Shown here: positions 14,658 to 23,483 of the stretch, in pieces | Position numbering within the stretch: position 1 is the first letter of the stretch | How the letters are laid out: every line of letters begins with the position of its first letter | DNA from: Bacteroidales bacterium | Lineage (GTDB): Bacteria > Bacteroidota > Bacteroidia > Bacteroidales > UBA932 | Length of the DNA stretch: 64,000 nucleotides | Direction: 5' to 3' | NCBI GenBank assembly: GCA_017442315.1 | Contig: JAFRZX010000030.1 | Location: 1 to 64,000 of the forward strand | Notes under the pieces: model-generated | Told to the model about the DNA's origin: nothing | The model's input: the letters and a program-made list of their open reading frames with translations, nothing else | The model's database searches: none | Program-made: the position numbers and the translations under genes

Positions 14658-15368
14658 TTATATCCTGTCTGTGTAAAGTATTCCGTCCAGATGATCAATT
14701 TCATGTTGGAAGATTACTGCAGTAAATCCGCTGATGGTGTCACGAACCATTGAAATTGTCCGTATATTGTCCTTTCCCTCTCTTTTGTTCCCCGCTGATC
14801 CTGATATGTTCCCATGATCTTTTACATATCCCGCTTCCGTTTTGCCTACCACAGCATATTCTATCACTATCTTATGTGAGCGCAGAACCTCACTTTTGCG
14901 GTCAGGTACAGATAGGCATCCTTCAGGGCCTGAGACCAGCGAGTCGGATGCCCATATGATGCGTGCGTTAGGGTATACTTCAAACGGGTAGTTCGGCATG
15001 CCGTTAGAATGTATGGGATCTTTGTCAAATCTCTGTACGGCAATTATGCGTCTGTTGATTCCGACCTGAGGTCCGGCTATGCCGACACCACCTTGAGATG
15101 GGTCCTTGACTGTGGCTACCAGCAATTTAGTCAGGCGGTCATAGTCGGAAGATAGCAGGGCTTCATCAGGCAGTTCTGATGAAATTTTCCTGAGTATGAT
15201 GCTGTCGCTGACATCCTCAATGGTAAGCACTCTCATGATGCTGTCGCTTCCATGTATAAGTGCCAGTTCTGCTTGACTGAATCCTCTTGTTTTTCTGTCA
15301 CAAGATCCAATAACTGCAACAGATAATATTATTACCAATATGGTTATTGGTAACTTCTTGAGACACAT
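14658..15368 (-). CDS. Peptide deformylase with a lipoprotein signal peptide
   Basis: The three deformylase motifs are intact: GVGIAGPQVG, EGCLSVP (Cys ligand) and QHEIDHLDG (two His ligands and catalytic Glu). Unlike a normal deformylase, the catalytic domain is preceded by a signal peptide with lipobox (MCLKKLPITILVIILS, then VIGSC, Cys23) and about 40 further residues. The enzyme should therefore be anchored in the envelope, where formyl-Met nascent chains are not expected. A Lys/Gly-rich loop is also inserted before motif 3. An ATG at 15416, directly after the ispF stop, would add 16 residues and make the signal peptide start internal; I prefer 15368. Confidence 0.85.
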   Translation of the reverse strand: MCLKKLPITILVIILSVAVIGSCDRKTRGFSQAELALIHGSDSIMRVLTIEDVSDSIILRKISSELPDEALLSSDYDRLTKLLVATVKDPSQGGVGIAGPQVGINRRIIAVQRFDKDPIHSNGMPNYPFEVYPNARIIWASDSLVSGPEGCLSVPDRKSEVLRSHKIVIEYAVVGKTEAGYVKDHGNISGSAGNKREGKDNIRTISMVRDTISGFTAVIFQHEIDHLDGILYTDRI

Positions 15369-15416
15369 TGTTTTAGCTCTGAGTGGGCTTTGTGCTGCCT
15401 GATGGTATGCTGTCAT

Positions 15417-15905
15417 TTATCTGTCACATTGTTTCTTCAGGAGAACCACCGCGTAGACCTCGCATCCTTCGCCACGTCCCACAAATCCCAGTTTCTCCGT
15501 GGTGGTAGCCTTTACGGATACAGCTGATACAGGTATGTCCATCACTGATGCCATGCATTCTCTCATAGCTAAGATATATGGGGCCAGTTTAGGTCGCTGC
15601 ATGGCGATGGTCACATCCGCATTACATACATCCCATCCTTCCTTGCGTATAAGCGATGTTACACGTGACAGCAGGATCTTGCTGTCTATGCCGGCAAATT
15701 CGTCAGACGTGTCCGGAAAGTGCTTTCCTATATCCCCGAGCGCCAAAGCCCCGAGAAGAGCATCACATAACGCATGTATCGCAACATCTCCGTCTGAATG
15801 AGCGATGCATCCTATGGGACTGTCAATCAGCACTCCTCCAAGCCATAGAGGAAGACCTTCTGCAAGTGCATGTACGTCGTATCCGTTTCCGATTCTTATA
15901 TCCAT
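15417..15905 (-). CDS. ispF: 2-C-methyl-D-erythritol 2,4-cyclodiphosphate synthase
   Basis: This enzyme makes the cyclodiphosphate of the MEP isoprenoid pathway in a trimer. The 162-residue length is typical. Metal and substrate motifs are present: GYDVHAL (Asp, His), IAHSDGDVAIHALCDALLGA, GDIGKHFPD, and VSVKATTTEKLGFVGRGEG at the C-terminus. ATG 15905 gives the canonical MDIRIGNGYD start; the frame also opens at a TTG six bases upstream. ispH of the same pathway lies at 24545. The deformylase gene follows on the same strand. Confidence 0.96.
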   Translation of the reverse strand: MDIRIGNGYDVHALAEGLPLWLGGVLIDSPIGCIAHSDGDVAIHALCDALLGALALGDIGKHFPDTSDEFAGIDSKILLSRVTSLIRKEGWDVCNADVTIAMQRPKLAPYILAMRECMASVMDIPVSAVSVKATTTEKLGFVGRGEGCEVYAVVLLKKQCDR

Positions 15906-15990
15906 GGTCAAATAATTTCTACAAAAGTAAATAAAAAACCTTAAATTTGCTCGTTGGTATGTATTGCATCATGTAGCGGATGCATGCAAC

Positions 15991-16092
15991 ATGATATTGA
16001 CGGATAATAAAAGTGGCGATATGTATGGCTATGCTGCAGAAGTTCAGATTAGGCTTGATCCTGCAGGAACAGGCAGCTATATCGTTCCTTGA
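15991..16092 (+). other. Short open frame, possible gene fragment
   Basis: A 33-residue frame (MILTDNKSGDMYGYAAEV through GTGSYIVP) has protein-like composition and ends just before the gene at 16108. The frame stays open some codons upstream without another good start. It could be a remnant of a decayed gene or chance. Confidence 0.25.
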
Positions 16093-16107
16093 TTAAAAGT
16101 GTGTCAT

Positions 16108-16416
16108 ATGGGATTCAGTTTTAATTTTTTCGGAACCCAGGAGGTCCGGAAGTTCAACTATAGGCCTCGTTTCTATGATCCTGAGAAGGAGGAGCGTAGA
16201 AAGAAGTATGGCGACTATGCAAAGAAGAAGGAAGGTGAGGAATACGTTCCTGGAAAATATGTGAAAGGAAGTCTACGTGACGGCAATTACCAGCGCACGC
16301 AGGAGATAGGGCGTAACCAGAAGGCAATAGGAATGTTGACTACTCTTCTGCTTTTTCTGGTGGTCTATCTCATCTATAAGTATTATCCGTTCCTGATACA
16401 GGCTTTAAGTCAGTAA
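16108..16416 (+). CDS. Small membrane-anchored protein upstream of mutL
   Basis: This 102-residue protein is mostly basic and hydrophilic in residues 1-75 (KFNYRPRFYDPEKEERRKKYG), with a single C-terminal membrane helix (about 77-97, MLTTLLLFLVVYLIYKYY). I do not know a function. A protein of this layout before mutL is familiar in Bacteroidales. ATG 16108 is chosen over an in-frame GTG at 16099. mutL follows 12 bp downstream, so they are probably co-transcribed. Confidence 0.75.
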   Translation: MGFSFNFFGTQEVRKFNYRPRFYDPEKEERRKKYGDYAKKKEGEEYVPGKYVKGSLRDGNYQRTQEIGRNQKAIGMLTTLLLFLVVYLIYKYYPFLIQALSQ

Positions 16417-16428
16417 TTTTCAGTGCAG

Positions 16429-18249
16429 ATGGATATAAGGATCTTACCAAGCAATATTGCAAATATGATCGCTGCGGGAGAAGTGGTTCAGAGGCCGGCT
16501 TCCGTAGTGAAGGAACTCGTTGAGAATGCGGTTGATGCCGGTGCTGACCAGATAACTGTAGTCATACAGGACTCAGGCAGAACCTTGATACAGGTGATAG
16601 ACAACGGATGTGGAATGTCTCCTGATCAGGCTGTTCTTTGTTTTGAGAGACATGCGACATCGAAATTGAGGACAGCTGAGGACTTGCATAACATACTCAC
16701 ATTCGGTTTTAGAGGTGAAGCACTCTCTTCCATAGCAGCAGTAGCTGAGGTTACGCTGAAGACCCGCAGGGAGGAAGATGAGGTTGGATGTCAGGTGGAT
16801 TTTGCAGATTCCAATCATTTGGCTACTCAGCAGACTGCTTGTCCCCGCGGATCGAATTTCTCGGTCCGTAACCTTTTCTATAATGTTCCAGCCAGAAGAA
16901 AGTTTCTCAAGTCGGATAATGTTGAATTCAAGCATATCATTTCAGAATTCGTCAGGATAGCCCTGACTCGTTCGGATATAGGATTCACTCTGACTCATAA
17001 CGGCAGAGATGTGTTTGTTCTGAAACCTGCCAAGTCCATGAAGTTCAGGATTCAGGATGTGTTGGGTGCAAATGTAGCCAATGAAATTGTGGATATCAGC
17101 GCCCAGACGTCTGTAGTAGGTATAAAGGGATTTGTGGGACGTCCTGAGTCGGCAAGAAAAGTTTTAGGCAATCAGTACTTTTTTGTCAACGGACGTTATT
17201 TCCGGAGTCCGTATCTGCATAAGGCTGTAATGAAGGCATATGAGAACCTTATCCCTGAAGGACTGACACCTTCCTATCTGATATATCTTGACATTGATCC
17301 GCAGTCTCTGGATGTCAATATACATCCCACTAAGACAGAAATAAAATTTGAAGACGATAGTGTCATATTCCAGGTTCTGTATGCATGCATAAAGGAATCG
17401 CTTGGCCGTAATTCTTTTGCAGATTCCATAGATTTTGATCGTGGCGGAGTGCCGGAACTTCCTGCCCTGGGCAAGAATTTTGACGAATTCCGCCAGATAA
17501 ATGAGCCTCAGCCAGGACTGGATGTTTCATACAATCCTTTTGATAACGATGGATTTCCTTCTGAAGATCTGCATTTCTCCAATTCATTCATGCCGTCAGC
17601 ATCAGCCTTGCCTGATCATGGAACTTCAAGATATATAGATAAGCGTGATGACTATGGAAAGTTATTTGAAGATAAACTGACTCCGACAAGATCCTTGCTG
17701 ATGGTTCAAGGCAAGTACATACTTACTTCAGCTCGTTCCGGAGTTATGGTTGTGAATGTAAGCAGAGCTATGGAACGTATTTTATATGACCGTTTCCTTG
17801 ATGCATTGTCGAAGAACGCCCATGTCACGCAGACTGCTCTCTTTCCTGTGACTGTGCATGTCGGAGTTGAAAATATGTGTCTGTTTGAGGAACATTCTCA
17901 GATGCTTGCCTCCCTAGGTTTTGACATAGCCCCATTTGGTACGGATACCATAGTTGTTAACGGGGTTCCGGAGGGATACAGTGCTGAGGAGGGAAAGGTT
18001 ATATCGATGGTAGGAGATCTGATGCTTATACTCGCTGACGGCCACAGTGCTTTGGAAGAGGTCATGACTGCCAATCTGTCATCCCGGCTGGCTCATCTGG
18101 GATCTCTCAATAGTGATTCTGTCACAAATCCGGCAGAGGCACAGAGCTTGATTGACAGTCTGTTCGCCTGTGAAAACCCGGAATACACCAGCACAGGACG
18201 GAAAGTAATTACAATAATTCCGATAGAGGATATCGACAAAAGATTTTAA
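16429..18249 (+). CDS. mutL: DNA mismatch repair protein MutL
   Basis: This 606-residue protein has the GHKL ATPase motifs in order: ELVENAVDAGA (general-base Glu), DNGCGM and FRGEALSSIA, then the transducer domain with NGRYFRSPYLHKAV and NIHPTKTEIKF. The C-terminal dimerization domain starts near residue 420. The endonuclease motif DQHAxxExxxxE expected after KYILTSA is not recognisable: the place reads VNVSRAMERILYD, lacking the Asp and His. Nicking activity is therefore doubtful. ATG 16429 is preferred; a GTG six bases earlier is in frame. The stop is immediately followed by the rhomboid ATG. Confidence 0.95.
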   Translation: MDIRILPSNIANMIAAGEVVQRPASVVKELVENAVDAGADQITVVIQDSGRTLIQVIDNGCGMSPDQAVLCFERHATSKLRTAEDLHNILTFGFRGEALSSIAAVAEVTLKTRREEDEVGCQVDFADSNHLATQQTACPRGSNFSVRNLFYNVPARRKFLKSDNVEFKHIISEFVRIALTRSDIGFTLTHNGRDVFVLKPAKSMKFRIQDVLGANVANEIVDISAQTSVVGIKGFVGRPESARKVLGNQYFFVNGRYFRSPYLHKAVMKAYENLIPEGLTPSYLIYLDIDPQSLDVNIHPTKTEIKFEDDSVIFQVLYACIKESLGRNSFADSIDFDRGGVPELPALGKNFDEFRQINEPQPGLDVSYNPFDNDGFPSEDLHFSNSFMPSASALPDHGTSRYIDKRDDYGKLFEDKLTPTRSLLMVQGKYILTSARSGVMVVNVSRAMERILYDRFLDALSKNAHVTQTALFPVTVHVGVENMCLFEEHSQMLASLGFDIAPFGTDTIVVNGVPEGYSAEEGKVISMVGDLMLILADGHSALEEVMTANLSSRLAHLGSLNSDSVTNPAEAQSLIDSLFACENPEYTSTGRKVITIIPIEDIDKRF

Positions 18250-18954
18250 ATGGATTGGAATTCATATGACAACGGAGGTCGGAGAGGCCTCTTCAGCAAT
18301 GTGCCTGCAGCTGTCAGGAACATAATATTCATCAATGCACTGGTCATGGTCATGACCATGTTGAACAAGGGATTCATGTATGAGCACTTTGCGCTGTTCT
18401 ACCCGACGTCTCCTTTCTTTCATTGGTGGCAGCCGGTAACCCATATGTTCATGCATGGTGGTTTCTGGCACTTGTTTTTCAATATGTATACGCTCTATAT
18501 CTTCGGAAGCGTTCTTGAAAGGGTCTGGGGTGCGCGAAAGTTCCTGATTTTCTATTTTGTCACCGGACTGGGGGCTGCCTTTGTTCATACGGGAGTAGAG
18601 TGGCTCCAGATGCAGCACTGGATTGGTCTTGCAGCTGATGGCTCAGTAGCGGCGCAGGCTTCCATACATGCTCTTAAAATGACACCTACCGTAGGTGCTT
18701 CCGGAGCCATATATGGTGTACTTATGGGATACGCAATGCTATATCCGGATTCTGTGCTGACTCTTATTTTCCCTCCGATATCACTTAAAGCCAAGTGGTT
18801 CGTGCTGATTTTTGCCGCTATAGAGCTACTGACCGGTGTGACAGGCACTGGAGGAGGCATTGCGCATTTCGCACATCTTGGCGGTCTGATTTTCGGTTTT
18901 ATCCTTATCATATTCTGGAAAAAAAGAAGAACCTTGTATAGCAGATACGACTGA
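18250..18954 (+). CDS. Rhomboid-family intramembrane serine protease
   Basis: This 234-residue protein has six predicted membrane segments. The catalytic Ser is in GASGAIYG (start of TM4), the catalytic His in HFAHLGGLIFG (TM6), and the oxyanion-side His in the HLFFNMYTLYIFG helix. Loop 1 carries the usual WQPVTHMFMHGGFWH. It would cleave membrane proteins within the bilayer; the substrates are unknown. It begins directly after the mutL stop and is followed after 10 bp by the EEP gene. Confidence 0.92.
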   Translation: MDWNSYDNGGRRGLFSNVPAAVRNIIFINALVMVMTMLNKGFMYEHFALFYPTSPFFHWWQPVTHMFMHGGFWHLFFNMYTLYIFGSVLERVWGARKFLIFYFVTGLGAAFVHTGVEWLQMQHWIGLAADGSVAAQASIHALKMTPTVGASGAIYGVLMGYAMLYPDSVLTLIFPPISLKAKWFVLIFAAIELLTGVTGTGGGIAHFAHLGGLIFGFILIIFWKKRRTLYSRYD

Positions 18955-18964
18955 TGCTCTCGAT

Positions 18965-20062
18965 ATGGCAAAGAAAAGGATAGAAAAGAAGCATGGACTG
19001 TTAGGTGTTACTTCACGCCTTATAATGGTTGTTGTGGCTGGGCTTTTGGTCTTGTCATATGCTTCCATTTTCGTGAATCCTGCTCAAGTCTGGCTGATTT
19101 CCCTGATAGGCCTTATGTTTGTGCCTTTATCTTTTCTGAATTTCGTCCTGCTTCTGTGGGCATTGAAGCGCAGGTCAAAGTCTTTTATGATTCCTCTTCT
19201 GGCTTTTCTCCCTTCTCTTTTTTTCTTAGGCAGGTACGTGCGTATGGAAAATGAAACCGTGATTCCTGCAAAGGACCCCACCTTGAAGATAGTGTCATAT
19301 AATGTAGGCCGTTTTGCTTCTTATGAGTTTCAGGACAGCGTTGTGAAGAGGACAGCGTGTGCTGATTCTGTTTTCAGCTTCATCAGGAGGCAGGATGCTG
19401 ATATCATATGTCTACAGGAATTCCATGTCCATGATATGGATAAGATAAAGGCATATATGCGCCGGAATATGAAGGGATACAAAGCCGAGTATTATATGTT
19501 TCCTCTTGATGATGGATCGGCGTTCGGCAATATCACATTCAGCAGAATACCGGTATCCGGTAAAGGAAAGATAAAGTTTGAAGAAAGTGCCAATCTGGCT
19601 ATTTATACTGACTATGAGACAGAGGGCAGAAGATTCCGTGTTTATAACTGTCATTTTGAAAGCTATAACATATCATTTACAGGAATCGTAAAGGCCCTGT
19701 TCAATGAGAACAGGGCTACAGTGTTTGCCGAGACAGGCACAAAAATGAAGCGATCTGTGACTAGAAGGCCGGAACAGGTGGACAAAGTTATGTCCGATAT
19801 TGAGAATTGTCCGATTGAGTCTTTTGTGTGCGGGGACTTCAATGACAATCCCATGTCATATTCCTACAACAGATTGACCCGTGGCAGGAAAGATGCTTTC
19901 GTTGAGGCCGGACATGGTTTCGGAGCAACCTTTTCACGTCTGTGGCCGATGCTCAGAATCGATTATATCCTTTTGCCGGAACGCTTCAGGACTATGATGT
20001 ATGAGACAGTACGTGTTCCTTTCTCAGACCATTATCCTGTAGTGGCCGAAGTTGAGTTATGA
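18965..20062 (+). CDS. Membrane-anchored endonuclease/exonuclease/phosphatase (EEP) family protein
   Basis: This 365-residue protein has three N-terminal membrane segments (about 17-95) followed by an EEP domain. Motifs: SYNVGRF (Asn), DIICLQEFH (catalytic Glu), VCGDFNDNPMS (Asp, Asn) and FSDHYPVVAE (catalytic His). The catalytic domain faces either side of the membrane depending on helix count. The family includes nucleases and phospholipid phosphodiesterases, so the substrate is not assigned. It lies 10 bp after the rhomboid gene and is probably the last gene of the mutL operon. Confidence 0.88.
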   Translation: MAKKRIEKKHGLLGVTSRLIMVVVAGLLVLSYASIFVNPAQVWLISLIGLMFVPLSFLNFVLLLWALKRRSKSFMIPLLAFLPSLFFLGRYVRMENETVIPAKDPTLKIVSYNVGRFASYEFQDSVVKRTACADSVFSFIRRQDADIICLQEFHVHDMDKIKAYMRRNMKGYKAEYYMFPLDDGSAFGNITFSRIPVSGKGKIKFEESANLAIYTDYETEGRRFRVYNCHFESYNISFTGIVKALFNENRATVFAETGTKMKRSVTRRPEQVDKVMSDIENCPIESFVCGDFNDNPMSYSYNRLTRGRKDAFVEAGHGFGATFSRLWPMLRIDYILLPERFRTMMYETVRVPFSDHYPVVAEVEL

Positions 20063-20171
20063 TACAGGGCAGAAGTGAAGTTTAAAAGAAAGAAGTACGG
20101 TGGAGAAAAGTTTCGCAGTCACCGCCGGATTTCAAATATTCAATAATATGGCTTGCGGAACTTGTGCGTAT

Positions 20172-20810
20172 ATGAAAGAGGAGATTCAGAAAGCAGTAGA
20201 AGTACTTCGTAAAGGTGGTGTGATACTTTATCCCACCGATACTATATGGGGCATTGGGTGTGATGCCACTGATCCAGAGGCGGTTGCAAGGGTTTATGAT
20301 ATAAAGAGACGCGACGACAGCAAGTCGCTAGTGCTGCTTGCTTCGGATATGGATATGGTATGCAGATATGTGAAGGAGGTCCCTGAGATGGCAGTGCAAC
20401 TGGTTGAAGTCAATGATAAGCCGATGACCATCATTTATCCTGGTGCAATAGCAGGTCAGATTCCTTTAGGTGGTTTACCAACTGATACCTGTAATAAGGC
20501 TGTGTTTCCGAAGCAGGATCGCAATGTGTTGGCGTTCAATACTGTAGCTGAAGATGGCTCTGTCGGCATAAGGATTCCGATGATGGAATTCTGCCGGAAG
20601 TTGATTTCCAGTTTTGGCCGTCCGATAGTATCTACATCAGCGAATATCTCAGGACAGCCTGCCCCTAAGAATTATGCAGAGATAAGCGATGAAATCCTTT
20701 TGTCTGCAGACTACATAGTCGATCCTGTCCTTGAGCGTGGCTCTACTGGCCATTCATCCTCTATAATCAAGCTCGGTCTTGACTATTCCATAGAAATCAT
20801 TCGTAAATAG
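20172..20810 (+). CDS. tsaC: L-threonylcarbamoyladenylate synthase (YrdC/Sua5 family)
   Basis: The enzyme makes the threonylcarbamoyl-AMP used for the t6A37 modification of tRNAs. The 212-residue frame shows the YrdC motifs LYPTDTIWGIGCDA, IKRRDDSKSLVLL, GSVGIRIP and PIVSTSANISGQP. Between the strand MTIIYPGA and the GSVGIR strand lies an insertion of about 25 residues (QIPLGGLPTDTCNKAVFPKQ) that is longer than usual. ATG 20172 is chosen because the conserved domain begins there; ATGs at 20148 and 20100 are in frame. Confidence 0.9.
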   Translation: MKEEIQKAVEVLRKGGVILYPTDTIWGIGCDATDPEAVARVYDIKRRDDSKSLVLLASDMDMVCRYVKEVPEMAVQLVEVNDKPMTIIYPGAIAGQIPLGGLPTDTCNKAVFPKQDRNVLAFNTVAEDGSVGIRIPMMEFCRKLISSFGRPIVSTSANISGQPAPKNYAEISDEILLSADYIVDPVLERGSTGHSSSIIKLGLDYSIEIIRK

Positions 20811-20850
20811 CTGCGCTATATAACACTTTGATAGCTAATCTTTTACTTCT

Positions 20851-20882
20851 ATCATCCTGCGGCTGATATGCCGCAGGATGAT
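20851..20882. repeat. REP-like palindrome, left of the RAYT gene
   Basis: A perfect 13-bp inverted repeat (20851-20863 with 20870-20882, ATCATCCTGCGGC) with a 6-nt loop. The same stem recurs at 21911-21941 on the other side of the transposase gene. Confidence 0.92.
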
Positions 20883-20965
20883 AAATCCATCTTAATTAAA
20901 ACTTCATCACATTTTTCTTTTTTTTATATTCAAGTTATTTTTTCCTCGATAAATTTGAGTAAAAA

Positions 20966-21874
20966 ATGAAGAAAAGAAAATACTTTCCAGGTGAGGTTAT
21001 CCATGTTTATCAAAGAGCAGTTAATGGCCACAATTTGTTTTATTCATTAGAAGACCGACTGGTTTTTCTAACAGCTTTTTATCATTTTTCACGGAAGTGG
21101 AATGTCAAGGTTTTGGGCTTATGTCTGATGATAGATCATTTGCATGTCTTGTTGATTTCAGATTCAAGAAAGACAATCAGTTCATTTGTGAATGCATACT
21201 CGTCAATATATGCGAAATTGTTTAATGCCTCCTGCGGACTTAAAGGGCAGCTGTTTGCTAAAAGCTTTGGTAGCGCTCCAAAAGTCGGTGCAAAAAAAAC
21301 GAGAACAGCTATTTCATATCTGTTTAACAATCCTGTCGAAAAGAACATGTGCCTGAAGGCAGAGGATTATAGATGGAATTTATTGGCATATGGGCGTTCT
21401 GAGCATCCATTCTCAAGTCCGATACATAAAAAGACGAAGAATCTTTCATATGCAATGAGAGAAGTTCGTTCATATCATGAAAGAGACCAATATCTTACAT
21501 ACAATGTTTTAAGAAGGATATTAAAAAAATTGGATGATACTGAGGTAGAACGACTTTCAGATTATATAATATCTCTTTATAATCCAATTGATTATGATGC
21601 TTTGTTCAAATATTATGAATCTTATGGAAGCATGCTGATTGCAATTAATTCAAATGTAGGCAGCGAATATGATATACGTGAAGAGTATAATCCATATTCT
21701 GATAATATATATGAGCAGATGAGTGCTTTGGTTAAGAAAAAAATGAATGTCGTTGGCAAGAATCTGTTATCCCTGAGCATTGATGAAAAAATAAAAGTGG
21801 CAGCCTTTATAAAGCAGCATCTAAACGTGACTAATCGACAACTTTGTAAATATTTACATCTGATAATCTACTAG
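20966..21874 (+). CDS. REP-associated tyrosine transposase (RAYT, Y1/HUH family)
   Basis: This 302-residue protein has an N-terminal Y1_Tnp domain: the HUH metal motif in MIDHLHVLL and a catalytic-Tyr candidate in SFVNAYSSIYAKLFN, followed by the RAYT-typical KGQLFAKSFG and the SYLFNNPVEK helix. The C-terminal 130 residues form a helical extension ending in a small HTH-like region (LNVTNRQLCKYL). RAYTs process palindromic REP sequences as single strands. The gene is framed by two near-identical palindromes (20851-20882, 21911-21941), the expected arrangement of a domesticated RAYT with its substrate. The gene is more AT-rich than its neighbours. Confidence 0.9.
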   Translation: MKKRKYFPGEVIHVYQRAVNGHNLFYSLEDRLVFLTAFYHFSRKWNVKVLGLCLMIDHLHVLLISDSRKTISSFVNAYSSIYAKLFNASCGLKGQLFAKSFGSAPKVGAKKTRTAISYLFNNPVEKNMCLKAEDYRWNLLAYGRSEHPFSSPIHKKTKNLSYAMREVRSYHERDQYLTYNVLRRILKKLDDTEVERLSDYIISLYNPIDYDALFKYYESYGSMLIAINSNVGSEYDIREEYNPYSDNIYEQMSALVKKKMNVVGKNLLSLSIDEKIKVAAFIKQHLNVTNRQLCKYLHLIIY

Positions 21875-21910
21875 AACATGGAATTCATTGATAGTCAGCG
21901 AAAATAGCTT

Positions 21911-21941
21911 ATCATCCTGCGGCTAAATGCCGCAGGATGAT
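21911..21941. repeat. REP-like palindrome, right of the RAYT gene
   Basis: The same perfect 13-bp stem as 20851-20882 (21911-21923 with 21929-21941), with a different 5-nt loop. The difference in the loop alone suggests selection on the stem. Confidence 0.92.
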
Positions 21942-22032
21942 GTGGGGAAGTTGCTGATAATCATTTGTTTGTATGGTATCTATGAAAAGCAATTATTTTA
22001 CGGAAGAGGAATGGTTGTGGTGTTGCGTGATA

Positions 22033-22773
22033 TCACATATATCTGAAATATACTGCCGAGGCAGCTGTAAGAGCTGCAGTTTCTGTACGCAGGCGTGAAT
22101 TTCCCAGCATCACGGGGATGAATCCGGCTTCTATAGCCTTCTCCGCTTCTTCGCGAGAAAAGTCACCTTCTGGACCTATCATTATTATTATTTCTTTGCC
22201 ATCAAATCCTTCAAGTACATTCTTGATGTTTCTGCGGGGTGCGTTTTCGTCTTCAAAGCAATATGCTATGAGAAGCAGCTTCTCGTCTGAGGCAGCCTCA
22301 GTTCCGCAGGTTTGTCTGCTTATGAATTCCTTTACTGATATCGGCTCATTGACAGAAGGAACAGATGCCTTAAGTGACTGCTTTGCTGCGCTGATAAGAA
22401 TCTTTTCGGTGCGTACGGTCTTGAATACCTTTCTTTCCGAATGATCTCCTATCACAGGAGTCAGCTCGTCAAATCCAATCTCACATGCTTTTTCTGCAAA
22501 CCATTCGTATCTGTCATTGTTTTTTGTAGGGCATACAGCAAGATGCAATCTGTAGGGATGTGAACCCCAGTTCTCTGTTTCGGACAAGATGGAAGCTTCG
22601 ACTCCCTTATGACTGTCGGATGTTATTTGGCAGTGGTAAAGGGTCCCGTTCCCGTTTATTATGTTGATCTTGTCGCCGCAGTGGTGTCTGAGCACTTTTA
22701 TGCAATGAGCAGATTCGTCTTGATTCAATCGGCAGATATTGCCGTCAATGTCATTGGAGTAAAAAAGTTCCAT
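22033..22773 (-). CDS. rsmE: 16S rRNA (uracil-1498-N3)-methyltransferase
   Basis: This 246-residue SPOUT-class enzyme has an N-terminal PUA-like domain (about 1-70; HCIKVLRHHCGDKI) and a trefoil-knot domain whose SAM-binding motifs are near the end: IIIMIGPEGDFSREEAEKA and MLGNSRLRTETAALTA. ATG 22773 gives the standard start MELFYSND. It is transcribed away from the metallophosphoesterase gene at 22835. Confidence 0.94.
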   Translation of the reverse strand: MELFYSNDIDGNICRLNQDESAHCIKVLRHHCGDKINIINGNGTLYHCQITSDSHKGVEASILSETENWGSHPYRLHLAVCPTKNNDRYEWFAEKACEIGFDELTPVIGDHSERKVFKTVRTEKILISAAKQSLKASVPSVNEPISVKEFISRQTCGTEAASDEKLLLIAYCFEDENAPRRNIKNVLEGFDGKEIIIMIGPEGDFSREEAEKAIEAGFIPVMLGNSRLRTETAALTAASAVYFRYM

Positions 22774-22834
22774 CTGTCTTATTTTAAGAAACAGCAAAAA
22801 TACTAATTTTGCAGAACTTATACCTTAATGATAG

Positions 22835-23329
22835 ATGTTTATAGGGGTGATATCTGATACTCATGGTGTTTTTGATCCGGAGTTTCGCAAATTTCTTGAG
22901 CCGGTAGACCAGATATGGCATGCCGGAGATTTTGGGGGAGGATTGGAACTGGCCGAGGAAATAGCTGCTTTCAAACCTTTGATCGGTGTAGCAGGAAATT
23001 GTGACAATCACAATCTGCGTTTTCTCCATCCGATGTATCGTTTATTTGAATGTGAGGGGTTGAAAGTACTGATGATTCATGTAGGTGGATATCCTGGGCG
23101 TTATGATGTCAAAGCCCGTCAACTGATAGAACAGTATAAGCCGGATATATTTGTATGCGGTCATTCGCATATCTTGAAGATCATGCGGGATCCCCGCCAT
23201 GACAATATGCTTGTAATCAATCCTGGAGCGGCTGGCATTCAGGGTTTTCACATAGTGAGGACGGCGTTGCGTTTTCATATTGACAATGGTAGGATTCATG
23301 GTATGGAACTGTTTGAACTGGATCGATGA
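22835..23329 (+). CDS. YfcE/MJ0936-type metallophosphodiesterase
   Basis: This 164-residue calcineurin-like phosphoesterase has ligands in order: GVISDTHG (Asp, His), WHAGDFGG (Asp), GVAGNCDN (Asn), MIHVGG (His) and FVCGHSHI (two His). Length and motifs fit the YfcE family of small phosphodiesterases with broad in vitro activity. The physiological substrate is unknown. It is divergent from rsmE with 61 bp between. Confidence 0.9.
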   Translation: MFIGVISDTHGVFDPEFRKFLEPVDQIWHAGDFGGGLELAEEIAAFKPLIGVAGNCDNHNLRFLHPMYRLFECEGLKVLMIHVGGYPGRYDVKARQLIEQYKPDIFVCGHSHILKIMRDPRHDNMLVINPGAAGIQGFHIVRTALRFHIDNGRIHGMELFELDR

Positions 23330-23483
23330 GCCTTTTGCATGTTTTTCATGAATCTGAATTGCGTTTTAGAAGTGTTTTTTATAAATTTGTGTTTTGGCAA
23401 ATGAATCTGTTTAAATTTTATAAAGGTTTTTTGGGAAAATTTCAGGCAGGTTCTAAGTTTAACCCCATTAATTTTAACGGACT

